Shown piece by piece: positions 1 to 5,808 of a DNA stretch of 6,840 nucleotides. A program made the position numbers and the translations under genes. Numbering within the stretch: position 1 is the first letter of the stretch; every line of letters begins with the position of its first letter. The notes under the pieces were generated by a model that saw nothing but the letters and a program-made list of their open reading frames with translations, was not told the DNA's origin and made no database searches. This DNA is from Gemmatimonadota bacterium (lineage in GTDB: Bacteria; Gemmatimonadota; Gemmatimonadetes; JACCXV01; JAHWKZ01): NCBI GenBank assembly GCA_030641505.1, contig DAOWHI010000261.1, positions 1-6,840 of the forward strand. Direction: 5' to 3'.

Positions 1-947
1 TCGTGCTCCCCTTCGCCGGCTACTATCTGGGCCGCGAGATCTACGAGTTCAACCAGCAGATGGGGATCACGATGATGGGCGGGTTCATGAGTTGGTTGTG
101 GATCATTCAGGCTTTCCTGATCGGCGTCCTGTTCCTGACCGGCAACTACTACTTGTGGGTCGGCATGACGCGCATCCCCGGCGCGGAGCGGTTCCTTCCG
201 TACACCAAGTGGATGCTCGTAGTGCTGGTTATCGGCGTTATCGTTTGGGCCACCCCACACACGATGATTGCCAATCGCGCGGAGCTTGAGGCGATGGGCG
301 GTTCTCACCATCCGTTTCTTGGCGTGCTAGGCGTCATGAGTGCCAAGAATACGGCGGTAAACCTGATGATCTTGACGACGTTCTTGTCGTTTCTGATGTA
401 CCGTCGAGCGAACAAGCAACCAGTGGTGAAATGGGCGAAGAAGGGAACGATCGTGCAGGCTGCGCTGTTCGCGCTGTCCGCCGCCATCGTGCTCTTCTAC
501 GGGATCTACGGTTACTTCGTGACGGCGATCGTGCGGATCGGCTTCAGCGTTTACCAAGTGCTGGCGGTGCTGGCGACGATCATCACGGTCATGGTGCTTG
601 ATGTGTTGATGCTGCGCGGCGCCGAATCCCGCGGCGCGATCCGATGGGGCAACATGCCGGCACGATCGCAGTACGCGCTGTTCGTCTTGGTGGTCACCTT
701 TACGTGGCTTATGGGGTTGATGGGCTTCGCCCGCAGCGGTATCCGCCAACACTGGCACGTATGGGAGGTCATGCGCGACACGAGTCAGTGGGCGGCCACG
801 CCGGCGCTGGGCCCCGCGGCCCAAGTGATCAGTGTGTGCGTGTTGATCTTCCTGGTACTGATCGCATTCATCTTCTGGCTTGGCGGGCTGGTGGAGAAAC
901 CGCAGCTGGTGCCCGAACAACCGGCGGCCGAAGCTTCCGGAAAGTGA
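1..947 (+). CDS. Cytochrome bd oxidase subunit I-like membrane protein, C-terminal part (5' end outside window)
   Basis: Partial gene. The reading frame is open from the first bases, and the GTG at base 3 is unlikely to be the true start because it lies inside a continuing protein. The visible 314 residues (numbered from base 3) contain about seven hydrophobic helices near 28-52, 69-86, 116-133, 150-175, 181-204, 223-242 and 271-294, followed by a short polar tail. The stretch FARSGIRQHWHVWEV (242-256) recalls the Arg/Gln/Trp-containing segment of CydA-type quinol oxidases. Other histidines that could bind heme are H86, H102 and H103. The overall look fits the bd-like 'cytochrome ubiquinol oxidase subunit I' proteins found beside c-type cytochromes in several uncultivated lineages and in Nitrospira, not canonical CydA. 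It would sit in the cytoplasmic membrane and bind heme b or d. Whether it reduces oxygen or only oxidises quinol cannot be told from this fragment. The next gene starts 12 bases after its stop, so the two are probably cotranscribed. Confidence 0.7.
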   Translation, partial: VLPFAGYYLGREIYEFNQQMGITMMGGFMSWLWIIQAFLIGVLFLTGNYYLWVGMTRIPGAERFLPYTKWMLVVLVIGVIVWATPHTMIANRAELEAMGGSHHPFLGVLGVMSAKNTAVNLMILTTFLSFLMYRRANKQPVVKWAKKGTIVQAALFALSAAIVLFYGIYGYFVTAIVRIGFSVYQVLAVLATIITVMVLDVLMLRGAESRGAIRWGNMPARSQYALFVLVVTFTWLMGLMGFARSGIRQHWHVWEVMRDTSQWAATPALGPAAQVISVCVLIFLVLIAFIFWLGGLVEKPQLVPEQPAAEASGK

Positions 948-959
948 CGACCTAAGACG

Positions 960-1754
960 ATGTGGGCGACGAACCTCAAGATCCTGGGCATCGTGCTCGG
1001 CACGTTGGCCCTGTACACGTTGATTGCCAACAGCATCCCACAAGTCGAGTCCGAGGTGCCCCAGGAGTTGTCGTTCACAGGCGAGGTGAGCGCGGCCGAA
1101 CTGGTGGCGGCCGGCGAAGACCTGTACGCCGGGGCCGGTGGGTGCACCGCCTGCCACGGGCTCGGGACGCGGGCGCCCAACTTGTTGGTCGACGCCGGTG
1201 GTCAGGGAGCGATCGGCGCGCGGTGTGGCCAGCGTGTGGAGGGCGAGTCGTGCAAGGAGTACCTGCATCGCTCGATGATCGAGCCCAACGCGTACGTCGT
1301 CGAAGGCTTCCAGCCGATCATGCCCGACATTCGGCGAGCGCTGTCCGAGGTGCAAATCTGGGCCGTGATCGCATACCTGCAGAGCTTGGGAGGCGAGGTA
1401 ACGGTGACCGGCGACGACATCGCGACCGCGCAATCCGCCAGCGATGTCGAGACCGCGGACTCGGGGGCGGCAGCGGCGACTGTGGCCACGACAGACCCGC
1501 TCGAGCTGCTGCGCGAAATGCAGTGTCTAGCGTGTCACATGCTGGGCGACGAGGGGGCTCAGGTCGGGCCGCCTTTTGCTGGCGTCGGCAGCCGACTCGA
1601 CACCGACCAGTTACGCGAGTCGATCCTCGACCCGAACGCTGCAGCGTCGCCCGGCTACGAGCAGTTCACCGGCATGATGCCGACCAACTTCGGCCAACGG
1701 CTGACGGCAGAGCAGCTCGAGGTGATCGTGGCGTTCCTGGGATCTCAGCGGTGA
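960..1754 (+). CDS. Membrane-anchored diheme cytochrome c
   Basis: 264 residues. An uncleaved N-terminal anchor or signal helix (about 7-25) is followed by two class I-type cytochrome c domains facing the periplasm. Domain 1 has the heme c motif CTACH at 62-66 with M121 (QPIMP) as the likely sixth ligand. Domain 2 has CLACH at 189-193 with M239 or M240 (GMMP) as the likely sixth ligand. A low-complexity Ala/Thr/Asp linker (about 148-180) joins them. Domain 1 also carries C89 and C98, which are outside the heme motif and could form a disulfide. The ATG is the only sensible start because an in-frame TGA (the stop of the upstream gene) lies 12 bases before it. I see no strong Shine-Dalgarno sequence, so translation may be coupled to the upstream gene. 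The role is electron transfer, probably between the bd-like subunit and later c-type carriers (inferred from position). The heme motifs make the cytochrome assignment secure; the partner is not known. Confidence 0.88.
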   Translation: MWATNLKILGIVLGTLALYTLIANSIPQVESEVPQELSFTGEVSAAELVAAGEDLYAGAGGCTACHGLGTRAPNLLVDAGGQGAIGARCGQRVEGESCKEYLHRSMIEPNAYVVEGFQPIMPDIRRALSEVQIWAVIAYLQSLGGEVTVTGDDIATAQSASDVETADSGAAAATVATTDPLELLREMQCLACHMLGDEGAQVGPPFAGVGSRLDTDQLRESILDPNAAASPGYEQFTGMMPTNFGQRLTAEQLEVIVAFLGSQR

Positions 1755-1758
1755 GCGA

Positions 1759-2565
1759 ATGGTGAGCGTCAAGCGGTATCTGCATCATCCGTTTTGGCAG
1801 GCGATTCTGGTCCTGGTGGTCGCCTACCTCCTGGTCGAGTACGGCATCCCGTATCTGCCGCCGCTGATCGGGATCAGTAGCGCTCCGGTACCACAGTCGG
1901 TTGTACTGCAATACATGCTGACCGTGTTGGCAGGGATCCTGATCTGGGTAAGCGACAACGAGGAGCGATGGGCACGGTTCCGGCAGCCGATCTACGCGGC
2001 GCTGGTCGATCGCGACAAGAAGTTGTTGAGGGTTGCGCTGATGGTAGCCATCCCGCTGTTGGCCGGCTGGCTGACCTTCCGCGCGGTGCGCCAAACGGTA
2101 GCCGCGCCACCGAGCCTGCGATCGATCCACCCGGCGCCACCATCGTCGATCACGTTTCGCGGCGAGACGATCACACTCGCCGGACTCGGGAACCCGCTAC
2201 GTCAAGATGACTCAATTGCTGAGGCCTACGCCGTCGGGAAGCGGGTGTACTACCAGAACTGTCTGCCGTGTCACGGCGATGCGCTGAGCGGGGACGGTCA
2301 CTATGCGCACGGCTTTATGCCGACTCCACTCGCTTTCACAGGCTCCGGTACCATCGCCCAGCTGACCGAGAGCTTCGTGTTCTGGCGGATCGCCAAGGGC
2401 GGTCCGGGGCTCCCTCGCGAGGGTACCCCGTGGAACTCGGCCATGCCGGCCTGGGAGGACATCCTAACCGCAGACGAGATCTGGTCGGTGATCGTGTTTC
2501 TGTACGAGCAGGCAGGGGTCTCGCCCCGGACCTGGGAAGAGGCGGAGGGACCGGCTGAGCACTAG
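1759..2565 (+). CDS. Cytochrome c with three N-terminal membrane helices (monoheme)
   Basis: 268 residues. Three hydrophobic helices lie near 12-32, 49-65 and 91-107. The basic loop between the second and third (about 68-91, WARFRQ...RDKK) should be cytoplasmic, which puts the C-terminal domain (about 150-253) in the periplasm. That domain holds one heme c motif, CLPCH at 168-172, followed by a GDG turn (178-180) and M229 in SAMPAW as the likely axial ligand. The ATG start has a GGTGAG element only 3 bases before it; a GTG one codon later would be better spaced, so the first residue is uncertain by one. The frame starts 4 bases after the previous stop, and its 3' end overlaps the likely start of the next gene, which suggests a tightly coupled set. 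The membrane part matches no family I can name. It may dock this heme domain onto the bd-like subunit, which is inference. It is probably an electron-transfer subunit of the same complex as its neighbours. Confidence 0.83.
   Translation: MVSVKRYLHHPFWQAILVLVVAYLLVEYGIPYLPPLIGISSAPVPQSVVLQYMLTVLAGILIWVSDNEERWARFRQPIYAALVDRDKKLLRVALMVAIPLLAGWLTFRAVRQTVAAPPSLRSIHPAPPSSITFRGETITLAGLGNPLRQDDSIAEAYAVGKRVYYQNCLPCHGDALSGDGHYAHGFMPTPLAFTGSGTIAQLTESFVFWRIAKGGPGLPREGTPWNSAMPAWEDILTADEIWSVIVFLYEQAGVSPRTWEEAEGPAEH
2544..2549 (+). promoter_or_regulatory. Shine-Dalgarno GGAGGG for a CTG start at 2555
   Basis: GGAGGG lies inside the end of the upstream cytochrome gene. The core GGAGG (2544-2548) is 6 bases before CTG 2555, ideal spacing, whereas it is more than 30 bases from the TTG at 2582. 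It therefore supports the CTG start for the next gene. Confidence 0.65.
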
Positions 2566-4150
2566 ACGACTCACCTGTGGTTTGTTGCTGCTCGCGCTCG
2601 GCATGGTCGCTCAAGCCGAAGGTCAGGAAGCGCCTGCGGGCAAGGCGACGTACGACAAATGGTGCGCCGGATGCCACGGGGAGGAGGGCGCAGGCGACGG
2701 CGTGGCAGCGACGTACATGCTGCCTCAGCCGAGGGACTTCACCACCGCGCTGTACCAGATTCGCACCACCGCCAGCGGAGAGCTCCCAACGGATGGTGAC
2801 ATCCTCAGGATGATCGACGAGGGGATGCCCGGATCTGCCATGCCGGGGTGGAAGGACTATTTGAGCAACACCGAGCGCACCGACCTCGTTCAGTACCTGA
2901 AAACGTTCTCGCGGTTTTTCGAGGATGAAGTCCCGCCGCCCGTTGAGTACGGTGGAGCCCCTGGAGTCAGCGAGGAAGGGCTCGCGGAGGGGCGTGAGTT
3001 CTATGACAAGATCGAATGCTGGAAGTGCCATGGGCAGGCCGGCCGTGGAGACGGCCCCTCGGCGCCAACCTTGGAAGACGATTGGGATCTTCCGGTCCGC
3101 GCAGCTGATCTCACGGAAGGTTGGAACTTCAACGGTGGCTACACGACGGAAGCGATCTTCTCCCGCCTGATGACCGGGCTCAACGGAGCGCCGATGCCGT
3201 CGTTCGCGGACTTGATCGATGCCGAGTTCATGACCGAGGAGCAGCTGTGGCGAGTGGCGCAGTATGTAGAGAGCCTGTCGCCCGAGATGCCCGAAGTGCG
3301 GGAGGTTGTGCGCGCAGCTTTGGTCGAGACGCTCCCCGCGACCGTCGACGATCCGGCGTGGAACCAGATCGAGAGGTTCTACGTTCCGCTGGTTGGTCAG
3401 GTAATCATCGAACCCAGGTGGTTCGCTCCGACCGTGGACGGTGTGTGGGTGCAGGCGGCCCACGACAGCGAGCGTGTTGCGCTGCGCTTTACATGGAACG
3501 ATCCGTCCGAAAGCCCAAGTGCTGAATGGGAGGAATGGCGGCAACGGGTCGTTAGCGTGATGCAACCAACCGTTGAAACCACGGTCTCGACTGCCGAGGA
3601 GGAGGCTACCGGCGATGGAGAACCGGAAGTCGGGGAGCTGCTGCCCGATGCGCTCACGGTTCAGTTCTCGACCACCATCCCAGAGGGGATGAAGCGTCCG
3701 TATTTCTTGATGGGTGATCAGGACGAGCCGGTTTACTTGTTGAATTGGAGCAGCGGCGGTGACACGAGCGAAGCGCTTGGTCGCGGGATGAATGCGATCG
3801 AAGCGATCGCTGGTGAGACGGTCCTGGTGAGTGAATCAACGTTCGATGAGGGACAACGGCGGCTCTTGCTGAGTCGTGCTCTCACTTTAGAGGGTGCAAA
3901 CCGGCTGGTTTTCGAGACTGGCCGACCGATTCCGATGGCGATCTTCGCTTGGGACGGGTCGAACGGTGAGTCCGGTACACAGGGCGCGATCAGCACGTGG
4001 TATTTCTTGTACCTCGATCAGCCAACCGAGAATATCACGTACGTGTTCCCGATGCTGGCGGTGCTGTTGACCGCGGTGTTGGGCGTGGTGATCGTCACAC
4101 GCGCCCAACGCGGAGCGCACGGCGCTGGCCCTGGGTCCGGGTCTGATTAA
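2555..4150 (+). CDS. Diheme cytochrome c fused to an ethylbenzene dehydrogenase-type heme b-binding domain, membrane-anchored
   Basis: 531 residues if read from CTG 2555; 522 from TTG 2582. CTG is preferred because it has a well-spaced GGAGG and restores a full signal peptide (basic MSTRRLTCG, then LLLLALG, then a possible cut near AQA-EG), whereas TTG begins inside the hydrophobic core. Numbering from CTG: heme c motif 1 is CAGCH at 37-41 with M96 (SAMPGW); heme c motif 2 is CWKCH at 155-159 with M214 (APMPSF). Residues about 266-483 resemble the EB_dh/type II DMSO reductase gamma-subunit fold, with landmarks DGVWVQAAHD, LRFTWNDP, DALTVQF and YFLMGDQDEPVYLLNW; a Met such as M386 could ligate heme b. 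An acidic, low-complexity insertion interrupts this domain near 338-363. One helix (about 497-515) followed by TRAQR anchors the C-terminus, leaving nearly the whole protein in the periplasm. EB_dh proteins usually pass electrons to or from a molybdoenzyme, but none is encoded here. It probably works as a heme relay with its neighbours. The domain call is good; the electron donor is unknown. Confidence 0.8.
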   Translation: MSTRRLTCGLLLLALGMVAQAEGQEAPAGKATYDKWCAGCHGEEGAGDGVAATYMLPQPRDFTTALYQIRTTASGELPTDGDILRMIDEGMPGSAMPGWKDYLSNTERTDLVQYLKTFSRFFEDEVPPPVEYGGAPGVSEEGLAEGREFYDKIECWKCHGQAGRGDGPSAPTLEDDWDLPVRAADLTEGWNFNGGYTTEAIFSRLMTGLNGAPMPSFADLIDAEFMTEEQLWRVAQYVESLSPEMPEVREVVRAALVETLPATVDDPAWNQIERFYVPLVGQVIIEPRWFAPTVDGVWVQAAHDSERVALRFTWNDPSESPSAEWEEWRQRVVSVMQPTVETTVSTAEEEATGDGEPEVGELLPDALTVQFSTTIPEGMKRPYFLMGDQDEPVYLLNWSSGGDTSEALGRGMNAIEAIAGETVLVSESTFDEGQRRLLLSRALTLEGANRLVFETGRPIPMAIFAWDGSNGESGTQGAISTWYFLYLDQPTENITYVFPMLAVLLTAVLGVVIVTRAQRGAHGAGPGSGSD

Positions 4151-4219
4151 CGTCTAGCCGACATTCAAGGGGTCGATAGCTTCGTTAGATTGATCAACCA
4201 CGCATAAAAGGAGAGGGAT
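4151..4219 (+). other. Intergenic gap, the longest in the window
   Basis: This 69-base gap separates the four upstream heme-protein genes from the copper protein and cox genes, so it is the most plausible place for an internal promoter. I see no hairpin followed by a T-run, hence no intrinsic terminator. A CATAAA at 4203-4208 is weakly like a -10 element but has no persuasive -35 partner, so I make no promoter call. An 8-base palindrome, TTGATCAA, lies at 4190-4197. Confidence 0.5.
4208..4213 (+). promoter_or_regulatory. Strong Shine-Dalgarno AAGGAG for the blue copper lipoprotein gene
   Basis: AAGGAG lies 6 bases before ATG 4220. It is the best ribosome binding site in the window. It fixes the start of the copper protein gene and suggests higher translation of this protein than of the neighbouring subunits. 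Confidence 0.8.
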
Positions 4220-5053
4220 ATGGATCATCCACTAAAGCAGATCCTTGCCCTGGTTGTGGTGTTGGGGATCTCTGTTGCAACCGCCTGTGGCGGCGGTGGT
4301 GGTGGCGAAACAACCGATGGTGAGGCAGACGGCGGCGCTCCGGCGGCGGCCGGGTCTGTGGTCAGTCCGGATAGCGCAGCGACGATCAACGGCACGGTGT
4401 CATTCGAGGGCACGGCGCCAGCGGCCGAACCGATTGACATGAGTGAGGAGCCAACCTGCGCCGAGAAACACCCCGATGGTGCCGTGCGGCAACAAGTCGC
4501 GGTCACTGACGGACGGTTGGCCAATGTTTACGTGTACGTCAAGTCGGGACTGGGGGATCGGGCTTTCCCGACACCGTCGGCGCCGGTCACGCTGGATCAG
4601 AGCGGTTGCCGTTACAGCCCACATATTGTGGCGATACAGGCTGGACAATCGCTGGCGATTATGAACAGCGACGGGATTCTTCACAACATCAACACCCAGC
4701 CCACCGAGAACAGGGGCTTCAACATCAGCCAGCCGGTTGTGATGGAGACCTCGAGGGAGTTCTCGCGACCCGAAGTCATGATCCCGGTCAAGTGTGATGT
4801 CCACGGTTGGATGCAAGCGTTCATCGGTGTTCAGGGTCACCCTTATGCAAGCGTCAGCGGGGCCGACGGGTTGTTCTCGTTGGCTGACTTGCCACCCGGC
4901 GAGTACGAGATTGAGGTGTGGCACGAGTTGTACGGAACGCAGTCACAGACGGTCACTATAGGTGTCAAAGAGACTGCGGAGGTCAGCTTCACGTTCAACT
5001 CTGACATGGCTGGGAACCACGTTCCCATGGGCGAGCCGCTCGTTCTCAGATGA
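4220..5053 (+). CDS. Lipoprotein with plastocyanin-like type 1 copper site and C-terminal carboxypeptidase-regulatory-like domain
   Basis: 277 residues. The N-terminus is a lipoprotein signal: hydrophobic core LALVVVLGISV, then ATAC with C23 as the lipidated cysteine, then a Gly-rich tether and a polar Gly/Ala linker to about residue 50. A cupredoxin-like part follows (about 55-205). H155 (ILHNIN) and the closely spaced C192, H195 and M198 (KCDVHGWM) match the His...Cys-x2-His-x2-Met ligands of type 1 copper. C80 and C130 could form a disulfide. Residues about 208-258 (GADGLFSLADLPPGEYEIEV) look like a carboxypeptidase-regulatory-like beta sandwich. This arrangement resembles proteins annotated as plastocyanin or 'methylamine utilization protein', but nothing here points to methylamine metabolism. 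Its place directly before coxB, with a 4-base ATGA overlap, suggests a membrane-tethered electron carrier to CuA of the oxidase. A copper-delivery role for CuA assembly is the main alternative. Copper binding is well supported; the function is inferred. Confidence 0.82.
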   Translation: MDHPLKQILALVVVLGISVATACGGGGGGETTDGEADGGAPAAAGSVVSPDSAATINGTVSFEGTAPAAEPIDMSEEPTCAEKHPDGAVRQQVAVTDGRLANVYVYVKSGLGDRAFPTPSAPVTLDQSGCRYSPHIVAIQAGQSLAIMNSDGILHNINTQPTENRGFNISQPVVMETSREFSRPEVMIPVKCDVHGWMQAFIGVQGHPYASVSGADGLFSLADLPPGEYEIEVWHELYGTQSQTVTIGVKETAEVSFTFNSDMAGNHVPMGEPLVLR

Positions 5054-5808
5054 ACTGGGGCTGGATGATGCCGGAGTCGGCGTCGACGTTTGGCGCCGGC
5101 ATCGACTCGATCTACTACATAATCCTGTGGATCACCGGGGCGATCTTCGTGCTCGTCGAGACCGCGTTGATCGTATTCATCATCCGGTACCGGCACCGTG
5201 AAGGTCGGGTCGCCGTCCACACCCACGGCAGCAAGAAGGCCGAGATCGTTTGGACGGTCATCCCGCTTATCCTCGTTCTGTTCATCGTCTACGCCAGCAA
5301 CGATATCTGGCTGCAGGTCAAGCGAGCTGATCAGGAGGGCGCAGCTCCGGCGGACGCGCTGCCACTGAGAGTAGTCGCCAAACAGTTCGAGTGGAACGTG
5401 ACTTACCCGGGGCCAGACGAAGAGCTTGACACCGGCGACGATTTCGTCAAGCGAAACCAGCTTCATGTCCCGATCGGGCGAGCGGTCCGGATCGACCTCG
5501 GTTCCGAGGACGTGATTCACTCGTTCTTCCTGCCCGATTTCCGTGTAAAGCAGGACGCCGTTCCGGGGATGACGATCCCGGTCTGGTTCGAGGCCACGCG
5601 GACAGGGGAGTTTCCGGTGGCGTGCGCCGAGCTCTGCGGTCTCGGCCATTATCGCATGCGAGCGTCGCTGACCGTCCACGAAGCGGATGACTTCGACCGC
5701 TGGCAAGCAGAGGAGCTCGCGGCTGGCACTCCGGCGGAAGTCGCGGACGAGCCCGAGGCGGACACGGCAGAGGAAAACAAGGTCAGCGAAGGGGAGGACA
5801 GCGCATGA
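5050..5808 (+). CDS. coxB: Cytochrome c oxidase subunit II (CuA subunit)
   Basis: 252 residues. Two N-terminal membrane helices (about 22-46 and 65-84) precede a periplasmic cupredoxin domain. The CuA ligands are complete: H157 (DVIHSFF), then [12 protein letters not shown] with C192, E194 (backbone carbonyl), C196, H200 and M203. The aromatic stretch [11 protein letters not shown] (111-121) corresponds to the conserved Trp/Tyr electron-entry region. There is no fused cytochrome c domain, so this is an aa3-type and not a caa3-type subunit II. There is no obvious cleavable signal; the first helix serves for insertion. The C-terminal 30 or so residues are an acidic, low-complexity tail rich in Glu, Asp and Ala. 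The ATG overlaps the stop of the upstream gene (ATGA), and its own stop overlaps the coxA start in the same way, indicating translational coupling. No strong Shine-Dalgarno is visible before it. It receives electrons from cytochrome c or a blue copper protein and passes them to heme a in CoxA. Confidence 0.95.
   Translation: MNWGWMMPESASTFGAGIDSIYYIILWITGAIFVLVETALIVFIIRYRHREGRVAVHTHGSKKAEIVWTVIPLILVLFIVYASNDIWLQVKRADQEGAAPADALPLRVVAKQFEWNVTYPGPDEELDTGDDFVKRNQLHVPIGRAVRIDLGSEDVIHSFFLPDFRVKQDAVPGMTIPVWFEATRTGEFPVACAELCGLGHYRMRASLTVHEADDFDRWQAEELAAGTPAEVADEPEADTAEENKVSEGEDSA
5791..5798 (+). promoter_or_regulatory. Shine-Dalgarno GGGGAGGA for coxA
   Basis: The GGAGG core (5793-5797) lies 7 bases before ATG 5805, inside the last codons of coxB. 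It supports this ATG as the coxA start in addition to the ATGA stop/start overlap. Confidence 0.75.

Noticed and set aside
327..1433. Long reverse-strand open frame of 368 codons
   Set aside because: It lies opposite two genes with clear membrane or heme-motif content, and its translation is rich in Arg, His, Asp and Gln without domain features. This is the usual antisense shadow in GC-rich DNA.
962..1765. Same-strand open frame overlapping the whole diheme cytochrome gene
   Set aside because: It is shifted by two bases and very Arg-rich, with no heme motif or membrane helix. The 960 frame has both CxxCH motifs.
2336..3565. Long reverse-strand open frame of 409 codons
   Set aside because: It is antisense to the two heme c modules of the fusion gene, its product is low-complexity and Arg/Pro-rich, and it has no recognisable motif.
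4190..4197. Palindrome TTGATCAA in the intergenic gap as a possible operator
   Set aside because: Eight bases is too short to separate from chance, and no second copy was found in the window.
4151..4219. Possible intrinsic terminator between the heme-protein genes and the copper protein gene
   Set aside because: No GC-rich stem followed by a T-run could be drawn.
4220..5053. Methylamine utilization function for the copper lipoprotein
   Set aside because: Similar proteins sometimes carry that label, but there are no methylamine dehydrogenase genes here and the context is respiratory.
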